A stretch of DNA of 64,000 nt, taken from NCBI RefSeq assembly GCF_000015045.1, contig NC_008609.1, forward strand, positions 434,001 through 498,000, written 5' to 3'. Within the stretch, counting starts at the first letter, position 1, and every line of letters begins with the position of its first letter. The DNA is from Pelobacter propionicus DSM 2379. Lineage in GTDB: Bacteria > Desulfobacterota > Desulfuromonadia > Geobacterales > Pseudopelobacteraceae. Shown here in pieces: positions 44,870-53,185 of this stretch. Both the position numbers and the translations under genes were made by a program. The notes under the pieces were generated by a model that searched no databases, was not told where the DNA came from, and worked only from the letters and a program-made list of their open reading frames with translations.

Positions 44870-47683
44870 ATGACGTTCGATGAACAGCTTGAACAGATCC
44901 ACTCCAAAATCGTCACCTACGGCAAGGAAAACCAGGGGGAGCTGCTCTATGCCCTGACCGAGGGCGCCTATCTCATCTCCGGCAGCAGACGGGTGCGCAT
45001 CTACCTGGAGGATCTGCCCCGCGGCGTACTCTCCTGCGTGCACGCCACCGGTCACCTGGAGAACGAGCTGCGCGAGTTCGCCTTTCCCATATTCTCTTCC
45101 GAGACCATTGTCTCCCGGGTCTTTGCCAGCCAGTATCCCGCTGAATTCAGGCTGAACAGGGGCATGACCGTCACGCCCGACGACGAGTTCGCCAACCGCT
45201 TCGGCTTCTACTCCAGCTACATTACCCCCCTCGTCAGCCTGGGCAAGTCAATCGGCGTTCTCTGCATCGATCACGAGACCAGCGCCGAGCGGCTGAGCGG
45301 GAAGGCTAGGTCGCAGCTGTCGGAATTCGCCGGTTCCATGGCGGTGCGGCTTGACGAGGCCCGCATCTATCATCAGCAGGTCCAGCTGGTGCGTCGCCTG
45401 GAGGAGTTCAGGGCGCGCGAAGCGGCCAGCATGATGGTAAAATCGGCGGCACAACTGGTCAAGAAGGTCTCGCTGGCGTCGGTGCTGGTGCTGAACCAGA
45501 TTGACGCCGAGGAGTTCTCCCTGAGCATCCTGGCCAGCTATTCCGACGACCCGCAACTCAAAAACCTCTACGATCAGCAGGGGGCAACCAACCTGCACCC
45601 CGGCTCATCGCTGCTGGCCCAGTATGTGGATGCCCACGGCGTCATCGTGGACGAACGTCTGCTCCGCCCGCTCTACATCGCCGACCTGACCCGGCACACG
45701 CTGCAGAAGCCGGTTCTTACCGAGGCCATGGCGCTGCGCTCCATGTATATCGTACCCCGCTACGCGCCGGACAGCCGGCGGGTCATCTGCCTGGTCAACT
45801 ATTTCTCCCGCGATCTGAACCGCTTCACCGGCTTCGAGATGGGGCTGCTCCAAACCCATGCCGAGCTGGTGGAACGGGTGATCAGCGAGGTCGGCGGCGA
45901 ACACCTGGAGATCAGGGTCCTCTCGGAAATATCCGACCTGCTCAACGAACGGGCCGAGAACCTGCAGCCGTTTTTGACCAAGGTGCTTTCCAAGGCAACC
46001 GAACTGATCGGTGCCGACACCGGCAGCATCGGCCTGATCAGGGAGCGCGACAGCCGCAAGTGGCTGGTGGTTGAGGACGACAACGGCACCATCATCGGCG
46101 CCAAGAACAAGGAATGGCTCAAGAAGAACATCCCCCCCTTTCCGGTGGGAGGTGATGATCTGCCAGTCGCCGACCGCAGCCTGACCGGCTATGTGGCCCA
46201 CACCAAGCAGCCCAAGATCATCGGCCGGGTGGATCAGGAGCTGCAGACCGGCGGATTCCACCGCTCCATGAGCGAGCTGCTCAAGAGCGAGATCGCCGTC
46301 CCGATCATCTGCGACGAGGAGGTGATCGCCGTCATCTGCCTGAATTCGCAGCATTACGATTATTTCCGCGAGGAACACCGCCGCATCCTGCAGATCATAG
46401 GCTCCCTCACGGCGCGCCACATTTCCGACCTGCAGCGCATCGAGGGACTGCAGAGCGAGGTCAATCGCCTGACAACCGACGTGGCCTACAAGGACCCGCA
46501 CGTCTCGTCCTACCGCCTGGGAAACATCATCGGCAACAGCCCCACAACCCAGGCCGTGGTGGAGTTTATCAACACCGTCTCCTTGCCGCTCTTCAACCGG
46601 ATCACCTTCTGGAGCCGCAACATCCCCCAGGAGGCCACCATCGGCCTTCCCTCGATCCTGATCACCGGACCGACCGGCTCGGGCAAGGAGTTCTTCTTCA
46701 ACAACCTCTACAACAAGCTGAACGAACTGTACCGCAGCCACATTAATCCCAGCGGCGAACTGCCGGTCAAGAAGACCAATATCGCCTCCTACTCGGGGGA
46801 GCTGACCTATTCGGAGCTGTTCGGTCACAAGAAGGGAGCCTTCACCGGCGCCTATAACGACCGGCGCGGGATTCTGGAAGAGACCATGGGGGGGGTCGTC
46901 TTTCTGGACGAAATCGGTGATGCCGATCCCAAGACCCAGGTGCAGCTGCTGCGCTTCCTGGACAATGGCGGCTTTGTTCGGCTGGGGGAGAACACCGACC
47001 GCTTCAGCCGGGTGCTGCTGGTGGCTGCCACCAACCGCAACCTCCCCGAAGAGATCGCCCAGGGGAACTTCCGCGAAGACCTGTTCCATCGCCTCTCCGA
47101 GCTCTCCATCCGGCTTCCGTCACTCAACGAGCGGCGCGAGGATATCTCGGACCTGTCGGTGCACTTCCTGGGGAAACTCTTCCGCACCTACCGCAGTGAA
47201 GCTGAACTTCCCGACCAGCCGCCGGTGCTTTCCGAGGATGCCAAGCAGGAACTCAGGCGCCACAACTATCAGGGCAACATACGCGAACTGCGCAGTATCC
47301 TGCTGCGTGCGCTCTTCTTCCGCACCCGGAACACCATCATCGGAGAGGACATCCGCATGGCCATCGCCGGCACTGCCGCCGGGGACATCTCCGCTTGCCG
47401 CCCCGTTGCGCGGGATCTGGACAAGCGGCTGGCAGAGACCATTCTGGAGCGCATCGAGGCGGGTGGGGATTTCTGGACCGACATCTACGAACCGTTCTCC
47501 CGCAGCGACATCTCCCGGGAAACGGTGCGCCAGGTAATCGAACGGGCGCGGGCAATGGCGGGCAAGACCATGCCGGCGGTTGCCCGTTACCTGAAGGCGG
47601 TGGATAATACCGGAGATGCCGGCGAGGTGCAGCGCCGGCTGTTCAAGTTCAAAAACTTCCTCTACAAGACGGTTAAGATATGA
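44870..47683 (+). CDS. Sigma-54 dependent activator with multiple GAF domains
   Basis: A 937-residue enhancer-binding protein. The N-terminal ~580 residues hold at least two, perhaps three, GAF-like domains (EGAYLISGSRRVRIYLEDL, LGKSIGVLCIDHETSAERLS, TELIGADTGSIGLIRERD, AVICLNSQHYDYFREEHRRI). The AAA+ core has Walker A GPTGSGKE near residue 600, GAFTGA near 656 (sigma-54 contact), Walker B VVFLDEIGDADP and sensor FREDLFHRLSELSIRLPSL. The C-terminal region (FSRSDISRETVRQVIERARA) does not look like the usual Fis-type HTH. A hydrophobic membrane segment is absent, so the ligand is probably cytoplasmic. Confidence 0.9.
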   Translation: MTFDEQLEQIHSKIVTYGKENQGELLYALTEGAYLISGSRRVRIYLEDLPRGVLSCVHATGHLENELREFAFPIFSSETIVSRVFASQYPAEFRLNRGMTVTPDDEFANRFGFYSSYITPLVSLGKSIGVLCIDHETSAERLSGKARSQLSEFAGSMAVRLDEARIYHQQVQLVRRLEEFRAREAASMMVKSAAQLVKKVSLASVLVLNQIDAEEFSLSILASYSDDPQLKNLYDQQGATNLHPGSSLLAQYVDAHGVIVDERLLRPLYIADLTRHTLQKPVLTEAMALRSMYIVPRYAPDSRRVICLVNYFSRDLNRFTGFEMGLLQTHAELVERVISEVGGEHLEIRVLSEISDLLNERAENLQPFLTKVLSKATELIGADTGSIGLIRERDSRKWLVVEDDNGTIIGAKNKEWLKKNIPPFPVGGDDLPVADRSLTGYVAHTKQPKIIGRVDQELQTGGFHRSMSELLKSEIAVPIICDEEVIAVICLNSQHYDYFREEHRRILQIIGSLTARHISDLQRIEGLQSEVNRLTTDVAYKDPHVSSYRLGNIIGNSPTTQAVVEFINTVSLPLFNRITFWSRNIPQEATIGLPSILITGPTGSGKEFFFNNLYNKLNELYRSHINPSGELPVKKTNIASYSGELTYSELFGHKKGAFTGAYNDRRGILEETMGGVVFLDEIGDADPKTQVQLLRFLDNGGFVRLGENTDRFSRVLLVAATNRNLPEEIAQGNFREDLFHRLSELSIRLPSLNERREDISDLSVHFLGKLFRTYRSEAELPDQPPVLSEDAKQELRRHNYQGNIRELRSILLRALFFRTRNTIIGEDIRMAIAGTAAGDISACRPVARDLDKRLAETILERIEAGGDFWTDIYEPFSRSDISRETVRQVIERARAMAGKTMPAVARYLKAVDNTGDAGEVQRRLFKFKNFLYKTVKI

Positions 47684-47760
47684 AGCATTATGAAGAATTG
47701 TGAATGACTGTTAAAAACACATAAAAATCAGATGTTTTGGACTCGTTTTGCCGAATGTAA

Positions 47761-47796
47761 CCCGCTAAGAGCTGTGAAGGCTTTAGCGGGTTTTTT
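47761..47796 (+). terminator. Rho-independent terminator after the sigma-54 activator
   Basis: Stem CCCGCTAA (47761-47768) / TTAGCGGG (47783-47790), with a 14-base interior, followed by six Ts. It is 77 bases after the stop codon. Confidence 0.85.
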
Positions 47797-47815
47797 AATT
47801 CTCATCGCACCTATA

Positions 47816-47852
47816 TCGTACCTAAAGTATGGCAGACGGGTTTTAGGTACGA
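47816..47852. repeat. 11-bp perfect inverted repeat before the integrase remnant
   Basis: TCGTACCTAAA (47816-47826) and TTTAGGTACGA (47842-47852) with a 15-base interior. It lies between the sigma-54 activator terminator and the integrase remnant. It could be a recombinase or regulator binding site, possibly part of an attachment region. No matching copy was seen elsewhere in the window. Confidence 0.55.
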
Positions 47853-47954
47853 AAACATACTTGTCCTGTCGGGTGTTCCGCACGTGAGAGCCTCGTCCCT
47901 TCCCCACGAAACACAAACTCGGTGTTACATAGTAAGAAATATATTTCTTATATC

Positions 47955-48254
47955 CTTCGTGATGCTGGCGGCCGTGTTCAACTACGCCCGGGTGAAGTAC
48001 CCGGTGTCCGTACCGTCCAATCCGCTTGCGGTGCTGCGCTTCGGCAAGCACATGCGCCGGATCGAGGCGCGGGAGGACCGCCTTGAAGGGGATGACTTCA
48101 GGGCCTTCTATGTGGGGATCCAGGCGTTCAATGAGATCCTGCTCGACTGCTACCTGGTCTGCCTGTACCAGGGCATGAGGAGCGAAGAAACGGCGGGGCT
48201 CCGCTGGGAGCACGTGGACCTTGAGAAGCGGGTAATATTCATCCCGGATACCAA
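47955..48254 (+). pseudogene. Tyrosine integrase remnant, left part
   Basis: From about 47955 the frame encodes MLAAVFNYARVKYPV, LEGDDFRAFYVGIQ, CYLVCLYQGMRSEETAGLRW (first catalytic Arg region) and LEKRVIFIPDT, matching the core-binding end and catalytic domain start of phage-type integrases. The arm-binding N-terminus is missing; the left limit is approximate. The frame is cut by a transposon at 48255 and resumes at 51803. It marks an old integrated element. Confidence 0.8.
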
Positions 48255-48393
48255 TGAGGCTGATCAGAAAAATTGATGGAAATTAGGCGAGAAATAGACG
48301 AGAAATGTGAGGAAAAGATGGAGAAGCCCCCTCACTTTTCTTGGCGGAATCGACGGGGGCTCCTCCTTGCCCAGCAGGAATCAGGCAGGAGTC

Positions 48394-48956
48394 ATGCTAC
48401 CAGAAATTATTCAGCGTCAGAAGCTTTTTTCCCTCCTTTATAACATCGACGTCGACCTTGCCGAGGGGGTGCGCTCCCTTGGTTGCCCTACTGTTCGGGA
48501 CCGCTGCACCGAGGCGCCTATGTGCGCAAACCCCGTGGCGGCCCCGCCAACCTGTTCGAAACATTCTTCATACGCCATAGTCTTTGCTGCGGTCGTGAAG
48601 GTTGCCGACGACGGACCTTGCCGCCATCGGTGCTCTTCCTGGGCCGGCGTGTTTATTGGGGCGGGGTGATCGTTGTCGCCACAGCCCTTCGCCAACAGCG
48701 GGAAAAGGGTTACAGCGCCCGCAAGATCATGGACCTCTTCGGCGTCACCCTCTCGACTTTCAGACGCTGGCTGGCGTTTTTTCGCTCGACCTTCCCGCAT
48801 ACCTCAACCTGGCAAAGATTGCGCGGTCTCCTGATCCCTCCAGTGGCGGCGGAAGCGATTCCGTTGGGGGTGCTGGAGCGCCTGGGGCTTGGCCGCGACG
48901 GCCCGGAAACGGCGTTGGTGCGCTGTCTGCGACTGCTTGCGGGATGCGGCTTTTGA
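48394..48956 (+). pseudogene. Zinc-ribbon/HTH protein of the transposon, frameshifted
   Basis: The first part (IIQRQKLFSLLYNIDVDLAE, GVRSLGCP) and the second part (YCSGPLHRGAYVRKPRGG) are in different frames. Adding one C in the CCC at about 48485-48487 joins them to give GCPYCSGPLHRG, which then makes a C-x2-C and a second CCGREGC zinc pair. The HTH-like segment REKGYSARKIMDLFGVTLST follows. It is about 187 residues if joined. Such proteins accompany DDE-AAA transposons but I cannot name the family. AGGAG before ATG 48394 is closely spaced, so the start is unsure. Confidence 0.65.
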
Positions 48957-49110
48957 ACAGGATCGGCGAGGGAGCTGGACTGTCGTAAGGGTCCGCGCAA
49001 AAGATGGCGGATTCGCATCGGGCTCGGAATGGTTTATAAGGCGGCTCTTGGCTGACCCGAAGGTGCTCCACAGTGGAGACGCCTGGATGGCGGCCGGAAA
49101 GGAGCCTTAA

Positions 49111-50565
49111 ATGAAGAAGAATGTAGTCCCGAAGCAGCGCTGGGCCAGGTTTCGGCTGCAGGTGATCGGACCGCTATTGGCGAGCCCTGCCGCGAGCGGG
49201 GAGTTGCAGGGAAAGATCCGGGAATTGAGCGAGAGGGTGTACCGGCATCCCCTGCTCCCGGAGAAGTCTATACGACTTGGTTTTTCCACGCTCGAACGCT
49301 GGTACTACCAGGCGAAGGACGCCGCGGACCCGATCGCTGCGCTGAGTCGCAAGGCGCGTTCGGACGCCGGGTGTCAGATTGCGCTGTCCGAGGCGCTCTT
49401 GAGCGCCCTGGAAGTGCAGTATGCCAGGTATCCTCGCTGGACGGTGCAACTGCACTACGACAACCTCGCCGCCGAAGTGGCCCAAAAGCCCCAGATGGGA
49501 GCCTTGCCGAGCTACCAGAGCGTGCTTCGCCGAATGCGGGAGAAGGGGTGGCAGAAAAGGCGCGAGCCCGCGAACCCGACCGAAGGACAACGCCGCGCCG
49601 TCCGGCGCCGCGAAAGCCGTGAGATTCGCGGCTATGAGGCGAGCCACGTGCACGCCCTGTGGCACCTCGACTTCCACCAGGGAAGCCTCAAGGTGCTGGA
49701 CGAGGAGGGGGGCTGGCAGACGCCCCTGGTGTGCGCGGTTCTGGACGACCGGAGCAGGCTCTGCTGCCATCTGCAGTGGTATCTGGCGGAAAGCGCCCAG
49801 AACCTCGCGCATGCTCTCACGCAGGCGATGCTGAAACGTGGGCTTCCCAGGGCTCTGATGACCGATAATGGAAGCGCGATGCTGGCGGAGGAAACCCGGG
49901 AGGGGCTGGCCCGACTCGGGGTGAGCCACGACACAACCCTTCCTTACTCGCCCTATATGAACGGGAAACAGGAGGTGTTCTGGGCGCAGCTTGAGGGACG
50001 TCTCATGGAGCTTTTGCGCGGGGTGAGCCCCTTGCGGCTGGAGTTCCTCAACCGCACCACCCAGGCGTGGGTCGAACAGGACTATCACCGCCGTACCCAC
50101 AGCGAGATCGGCTGCGCTCCGATCGAGCGCCTGCTCGCCGGACCGGAGGTCTCCCGCTCGGCTCCCGACATGGACTCCTTGAATCTCGCCTTCACCCGCC
50201 AGGTTACGCGCACCCAGCGCAAAAGCGATGCAACCGTGACGGTCGAGGGGGTGCGCTTCGAGGTCCCGTCGCGGTTCAGGCATCTCCCCCGCCTGACGTT
50301 ACGCCATGCCGGTTGGGACGTAAGCCGGATGGTTCTAGTGGATCCCGACAGCTGCAATCCCTTGGCCCGGCTGCTCCCCCAGGACAAGGAGAAAAACGCC
50401 TCCGGTCAGCGCCGCACTCTGGAACCGGTTGCGGCGCAGTCGGCCCAGGCGAACGCCTCACCCGAGGAGATGCCCGCACTGCTTCGCAAGTGGCTGGCGG
50501 ATTACGCCGCCACCGGGCTTCCACCGGCCTATCTTGCCGTGAAGGAGGGTCCCGATGAACGATAA
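49111..50565 (+). CDS. DDE transposase (integrase core, IS481/Mu-like)
   Basis: A 484-residue transposase. The N-terminal ~120 residues are helix-rich and likely bind DNA (VYRHPLLPEKSIRLGFSTLE). The RNase H-like core carries D187 (LWHLDFHQGS), D252 (LMTDNGSAML) and E288 (MNGKQEVFWAQLE), giving D-D-35-E. A C-terminal beta-barrel-like domain follows (TVEGVRFEVPSRFRHLPRLT). It is full length and intact. AAAGGAG precedes the ATG. Its 3' end overlaps the ATPase start by 11 bases. Confidence 0.92.
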   Translation: MKKNVVPKQRWARFRLQVIGPLLASPAASGELQGKIRELSERVYRHPLLPEKSIRLGFSTLERWYYQAKDAADPIAALSRKARSDAGCQIALSEALLSALEVQYARYPRWTVQLHYDNLAAEVAQKPQMGALPSYQSVLRRMREKGWQKRREPANPTEGQRRAVRRRESREIRGYEASHVHALWHLDFHQGSLKVLDEEGGWQTPLVCAVLDDRSRLCCHLQWYLAESAQNLAHALTQAMLKRGLPRALMTDNGSAMLAEETREGLARLGVSHDTTLPYSPYMNGKQEVFWAQLEGRLMELLRGVSPLRLEFLNRTTQAWVEQDYHRRTHSEIGCAPIERLLAGPEVSRSAPDMDSLNLAFTRQVTRTQRKSDATVTVEGVRFEVPSRFRHLPRLTLRHAGWDVSRMVLVDPDSCNPLARLLPQDKEKNASGQRRTLEPVAAQSAQANASPEEMPALLRKWLADYAATGLPPAYLAVKEGPDER

Positions 50566-51385
50566 GACTCTCCTGGCCCTCTACGGGCTCAAGTACAACC
50601 CGTTCGTGCCGGCGCTTCCCGTGGAGGCGCTCTGGCCGCTGCCGGGCGCCGAACTCTTTGCCCGGCGCCTGGAGTCCCTGGTCTCCTAGGGCGGGTTCTC
50701 CCTGATCACCGGTGAGCCGGGCTACGGCAAATCGAAGACCCTGCAGTGGCTTGGCGCCCGCCTGGGACAACTGCCCGACATCGTAGTGGGGGTGATGGAG
50801 CGCCCCCAAAGCAAGGTCGCCGATTTCTATCGCGAGCTTGGAGAGCTATTCGGCGTTCAGCTCAATCCCGCCAACCGGTATGGCGGATTCAAGGCGCTGC
50901 GTGAGCGCTGGCGCGCACACTGTGCAGCGACTCTCTTGCGCCCGCTGCTCCTGGTCGATGAGGCTCAGGAGGTCAGCTCCGAGTGCCTGACCGAACTGAG
51001 GCTCCTGCAAAGCGCGAGCTTCGACTCCCAGAGCCTGCTCTTCACCGTGCTGTGCGGCGACGCCCGGCTCCCCCAGCGCTTCCGCACCCCGGAACTCCTA
51101 CCCTTGGGCAGTCGCATCCGCGCCCGCCTGGAACTCTCCGCGCTCACCCCGCAGGAGCTGGCTTCCTACCTGGACTACGTCCTGCAGAAAGCCGGGGCGC
51201 CCCAGTTGATCGCACCGGAGCTGATCCAAACCCTGGCAACCCATGCACACGGAAACCTGCGGGTGCTCACACACATGGCGGCGGAACTGCTCACCGCCGC
51301 CGCCGAGCGCAACCTCCCGCGCATCGACGAACCCCTCTACTTCGACCTATTCACTCCTCCCGTGCGTCAGCCGCGCCGTTCCTGA
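50555..51385 (+). pseudogene. AAA ATPase of the transposon (TniB/ExeA-like), in-frame TAG
   Basis: From ATG 50555 (GAAGGAGG upstream) the protein begins MNDKTLLALYGLKYNPF. Codon 45 is TAG (50687-50689) after RRLESLVS, and the same frame continues GGFSLITGEPGYGKSKTLQW (Walker A at 53-60) and LLLVDEAQEVSSE (Walker B near 131), so the Walker motifs lie after the stop. About 276 codons in total. In this class of element the ATPase activates or targets the transposase. CAG to TAG is the simplest lesion. A later start could make a shorter protein lacking Walker A. Confidence 0.8.
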
Positions 51386-51404
51386 AATAGCCCGGGAGGT
51401 GGAT

Positions 51405-51653
51405 ATGGAATGCACTGTGTATAACCCCCAGAAAAGACGGCTGGAAACGCTCGATGTGGAGATCACGGAGGAAAATACGACATGGTTCCGCTACCGTCGG
51501 AATATTAGAAGCATCACCATGATCACTGACTGGAACGGAGGACTGCTCATCAAGACAGGGTTTAACTATCCGGTCTATCTGTATGACGTATCGAGGGAGG
51601 ACATCGGTTACAGCCGGAAGAAGGCAAGGGAGCTCATGCGGCAACTGAGGTAG
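51405..51653 (+). CDS. 82-residue passenger gene in the transposon, function unknown
   Basis: Begins MECTVYNPQKRRLETLDVEI after a GGGAGGTGGAT ribosome site. It is charged and mixed alpha/beta (WFRYRRNIRSITMITDW, YDVSREDIGYSRKKARELMR), with no signal peptide or cysteine motif. It lies inside the right end of the element, downstream of the ATPase. It may be an accessory transposition protein or a cargo gene. I do not recognise it. Confidence 0.6.
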   Translation: MECTVYNPQKRRLETLDVEITEENTTWFRYRRNIRSITMITDWNGGLLIKTGFNYPVYLYDVSREDIGYSRKKARELMRQLR

Positions 51654-51749
51654 GAAAAACCTGGGGGCGGCGGATGAACCTACTGTTATGCAGGGCTCAA
51701 CCGCTGCCCATCCAGCATCCATGATCGTCAGGTCAGGGCCTGCAATGAT

Positions 51750-51783
51750 CCCTCAATTAGCAAGTCTGAACCTCCCTCGATTA
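51750..51783 (+). repeat. Two direct repeats near the right transposon end
   Basis: CCCTCAATTA (51750-51759) and CCCTCGATTA (51774-51783), 9 of 10 identical with a 24-bp period, in the last 50 bases of the element. The reverse complement resembles AATTGATGG at 48271 near the left end. They could be transposase binding sites. Confidence 0.55.
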
Positions 51784-51798
51784 TCGTGTTTACTCTCA

Positions 51799-52106
51799 CC
51801 AAGAACCGGCAGGCGCTGCATGTGCCGCTGAGCCGCCAGTCTCTGGTAATCCTCATGCAGCGGAAGGAGCGCAACCCGCTCGGCTCCCCCTGGATCTTCC
51901 TGTCGCTGTACCGCCCCCAGAACCTGAACAAGAGCGGACACGCCCGGATGATGGCCGCCGAGTTGCGGGCACGGACCGGGTTGAAGAAGATCGCCGTTCA
52001 CGGCCTGCGGGAGCCGTTGTTGAGGATCTGCAACGAGATGGAGCGGTTGATGGTCGAGGGAGTTGGAGTGAAAGTGATCAACAGTGCCGATGCACGGGGC
52101 AAGTAG
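51799..52106 (+). pseudogene. Tyrosine integrase remnant, right part
   Basis: The frame resumes with KNRQALHVPLSRQSLVILMQ, NPLGSPWIFLS and ARTGLKKIAVHGLR (the H-x-x-R box). It then continues EPLLRICNEMERLMVEGVGV, which looks like the far C-terminal end of such integrases rather than the sequence that normally follows HGLR. So a deletion has probably removed the catalytic tyrosine. The protein is therefore triply damaged: N-terminus missing, transposon inserted and active site lost. Confidence 0.75.
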
Positions 52107-52127
52107 CAAATCCGGGAACCCAAAGAA

Positions 52128-52158
52128 CAAGCCCCCTGCGAAGATCGTAGGGGGCTTG
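52128..52158. terminator. Hairpin after the integrase remnant
   Basis: CAAGCCCCCT (52128-52137) / AGGGGGCTTG (52149-52158) with an 11-base loop, between the convergent integrase remnant and HicB-like gene. It lacks a T-run. Confidence 0.55.
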
Positions 52159-52269
52159 CATCGCTCCTGCATGTAGCGTATGCCGATGGTTCTGGTCAGC
52201 CATTTCCGTTTCCCGTAACCGGCGTAAAGGACCAGGCCGGTTACAGCAGGCGCTCGGATCGGAGCGGCT

Positions 52270-52629
52270 TCAATTCTTTTTCGCGGGCTGACCCGGGGGA
52301 GCGCCTTCACGCCGTCCCAGGCCTTCGGCGATAAGGGCAAGCACCAGGGTGTTGATGCTTACCCCTTCGGCCTTGGCCCGAGCCTGGATCGAAGCATGCA
52401 GCGAACGGAGAAGGCGCTGTACAAATTTGACCGGCTTGCTCTCTTCGTCGTAATGGGGCAGGGCCGGTATCTCCCGCCCCATGTCCACCTGGGCGGTAAT
52501 CCAGCAGTTGAAAGCCTTGTAAACTCTCACCGCTGCGACAATTGTTGACGGTTCACGGTTTTGAAAGCTTGGCTGTGCCGGGGGGGCTTTCTTCTGCAGA
52601 AGAGCCACCTTTCTTTGGGGATAGTGCAC
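52270..52629 (-). CDS. HicB-like ribbon-helix-helix protein
   Basis: A 119-residue open frame. The C-terminal ~45 residues (RLLRSLHASIQARAKAEGVS, INTLVLALIAEGLGRR) resemble the Arc/HicB ribbon-helix-helix DNA-binding motif. The start is unclear: a GTG at 52629 has no ribosome site, and the N-terminus (ALLQKKAPPAQPSFQNREPS) looks atypical. No HicA-like toxin gene was found next to it, so it may be an orphan antitoxin or a fragment of one. It lies between the integrase remnant and the lectin gene. Confidence 0.55.
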   Translation of the reverse strand: MHYPQRKVALLQKKAPPAQPSFQNREPSTIVAAVRVYKAFNCWITAQVDMGREIPALPHYDEESKPVKFVQRLLRSLHASIQARAKAEGVSINTLVLALIAEGLGRREGAPPGQPAKKN

Positions 52630-52632
52630 AAA

Positions 52633-53052
52633 TCATTCGGCTGACTTAAGCTGTTTAGCTGTCATGTGTGCAAATTCATATTCAATTTCAACCACAATCT
52701 GACCATCATTATCATCGAATCCTTCACCATATTGTTGATCGATGTCATCATTGATAATCAAAAGAAGTTCTCCATTTGAAGTCGTAGGCAAATGACACAA
52801 ATTACCTACAGCAAAAGTGAGACCTTCGATTTGTCCTATCAATGCACCCTCATTTACGTCTTGAAGAACGTAGCCAGGTTTTCCCTTATATACGTCAGTT
52901 CCATTGGCGTCGAAGTACCCTATAGCAGGATTGGTCGTCCAAGAATCGCCAATATATCTTACAGCTACTTTATCGTGTGGATTGACATAAACGCCGGTTC
53001 CTTGCCACTTTTGTTTAGCATAAATTGTCCTTCGCACTTTTTTTGTTGCCAT
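52633..53052 (-). CDS. LecA (PA-IL)-like galactose-binding lectin domain protein
   Basis: A 139-residue protein with no signal peptide. GVYVNPHDKVAVRYIGDSWT, TTNPAIGYFDANGTDVYKGK, GALIGQIEGLTFAVGN and ELLLIINDDIDQQYGEGFDD follow the pattern of the P. aeruginosa LecA beta-sandwich, including the NDD segment near the calcium site. LecA binds galactose with calcium and forms tetramers. TAAGGAGG precedes the ATG. It is visibly AT-richer than flanking core genes and next to the integrase remnant, so it was probably acquired. Sugar specificity cannot be judged here. Confidence 0.7.
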   Translation of the reverse strand: MATKKVRRTIYAKQKWQGTGVYVNPHDKVAVRYIGDSWTTNPAIGYFDANGTDVYKGKPGYVLQDVNEGALIGQIEGLTFAVGNLCHLPTTSNGELLLIINDDIDQQYGEGFDDNDGQIVVEIEYEFAHMTAKQLKSAE

Positions 53053-53185
53053 GATATGCCTCCTTAAGTTTTAGTCGCTTACCTCTGAAATATCCTGTGT
53101 CAATGCCAACCCCATATGTTACTCGCCCTTTATCCCCCTCCGGTATGGCAATGCCACGCAGGGGATATAGGTTTATGGACAGGTT

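Larger units (their letters stand above)
48255..51798 (+). mobile_element. 3,544-bp transposon inserted in the integrase, with defined ends
   Basis: The element starts TGAGGCTGATC (48255) and ends TACTCTCA (51798). The reversed right end matches the left end at 19 of the first 30 positions without gaps, sharing TGAG, so these are imperfect terminal inverted repeats. CCAA is repeated at 48251-48254 and 51799-51802, a 4-bp target duplication. Removing the element and one CCAA restores the integrase frame (IPDT to KNRQALHVPLS). It carries a zinc-ribbon/HTH gene (frameshifted), a DD(35)E transposase, an AAA ATPase (nonsense codon) and an 82-residue gene. The zinc ribbon, DDE, AAA order resembles Tn7/Mu/IS21-like two-component transposases; the named family is unknown. 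Confidence 0.85.

Noticed and set aside
48889-49110. 73-codon frame between the zinc-ribbon and transposase genes
   Set aside because: It overlaps the zinc-ribbon gene in another frame and has no ribosome site or family features.
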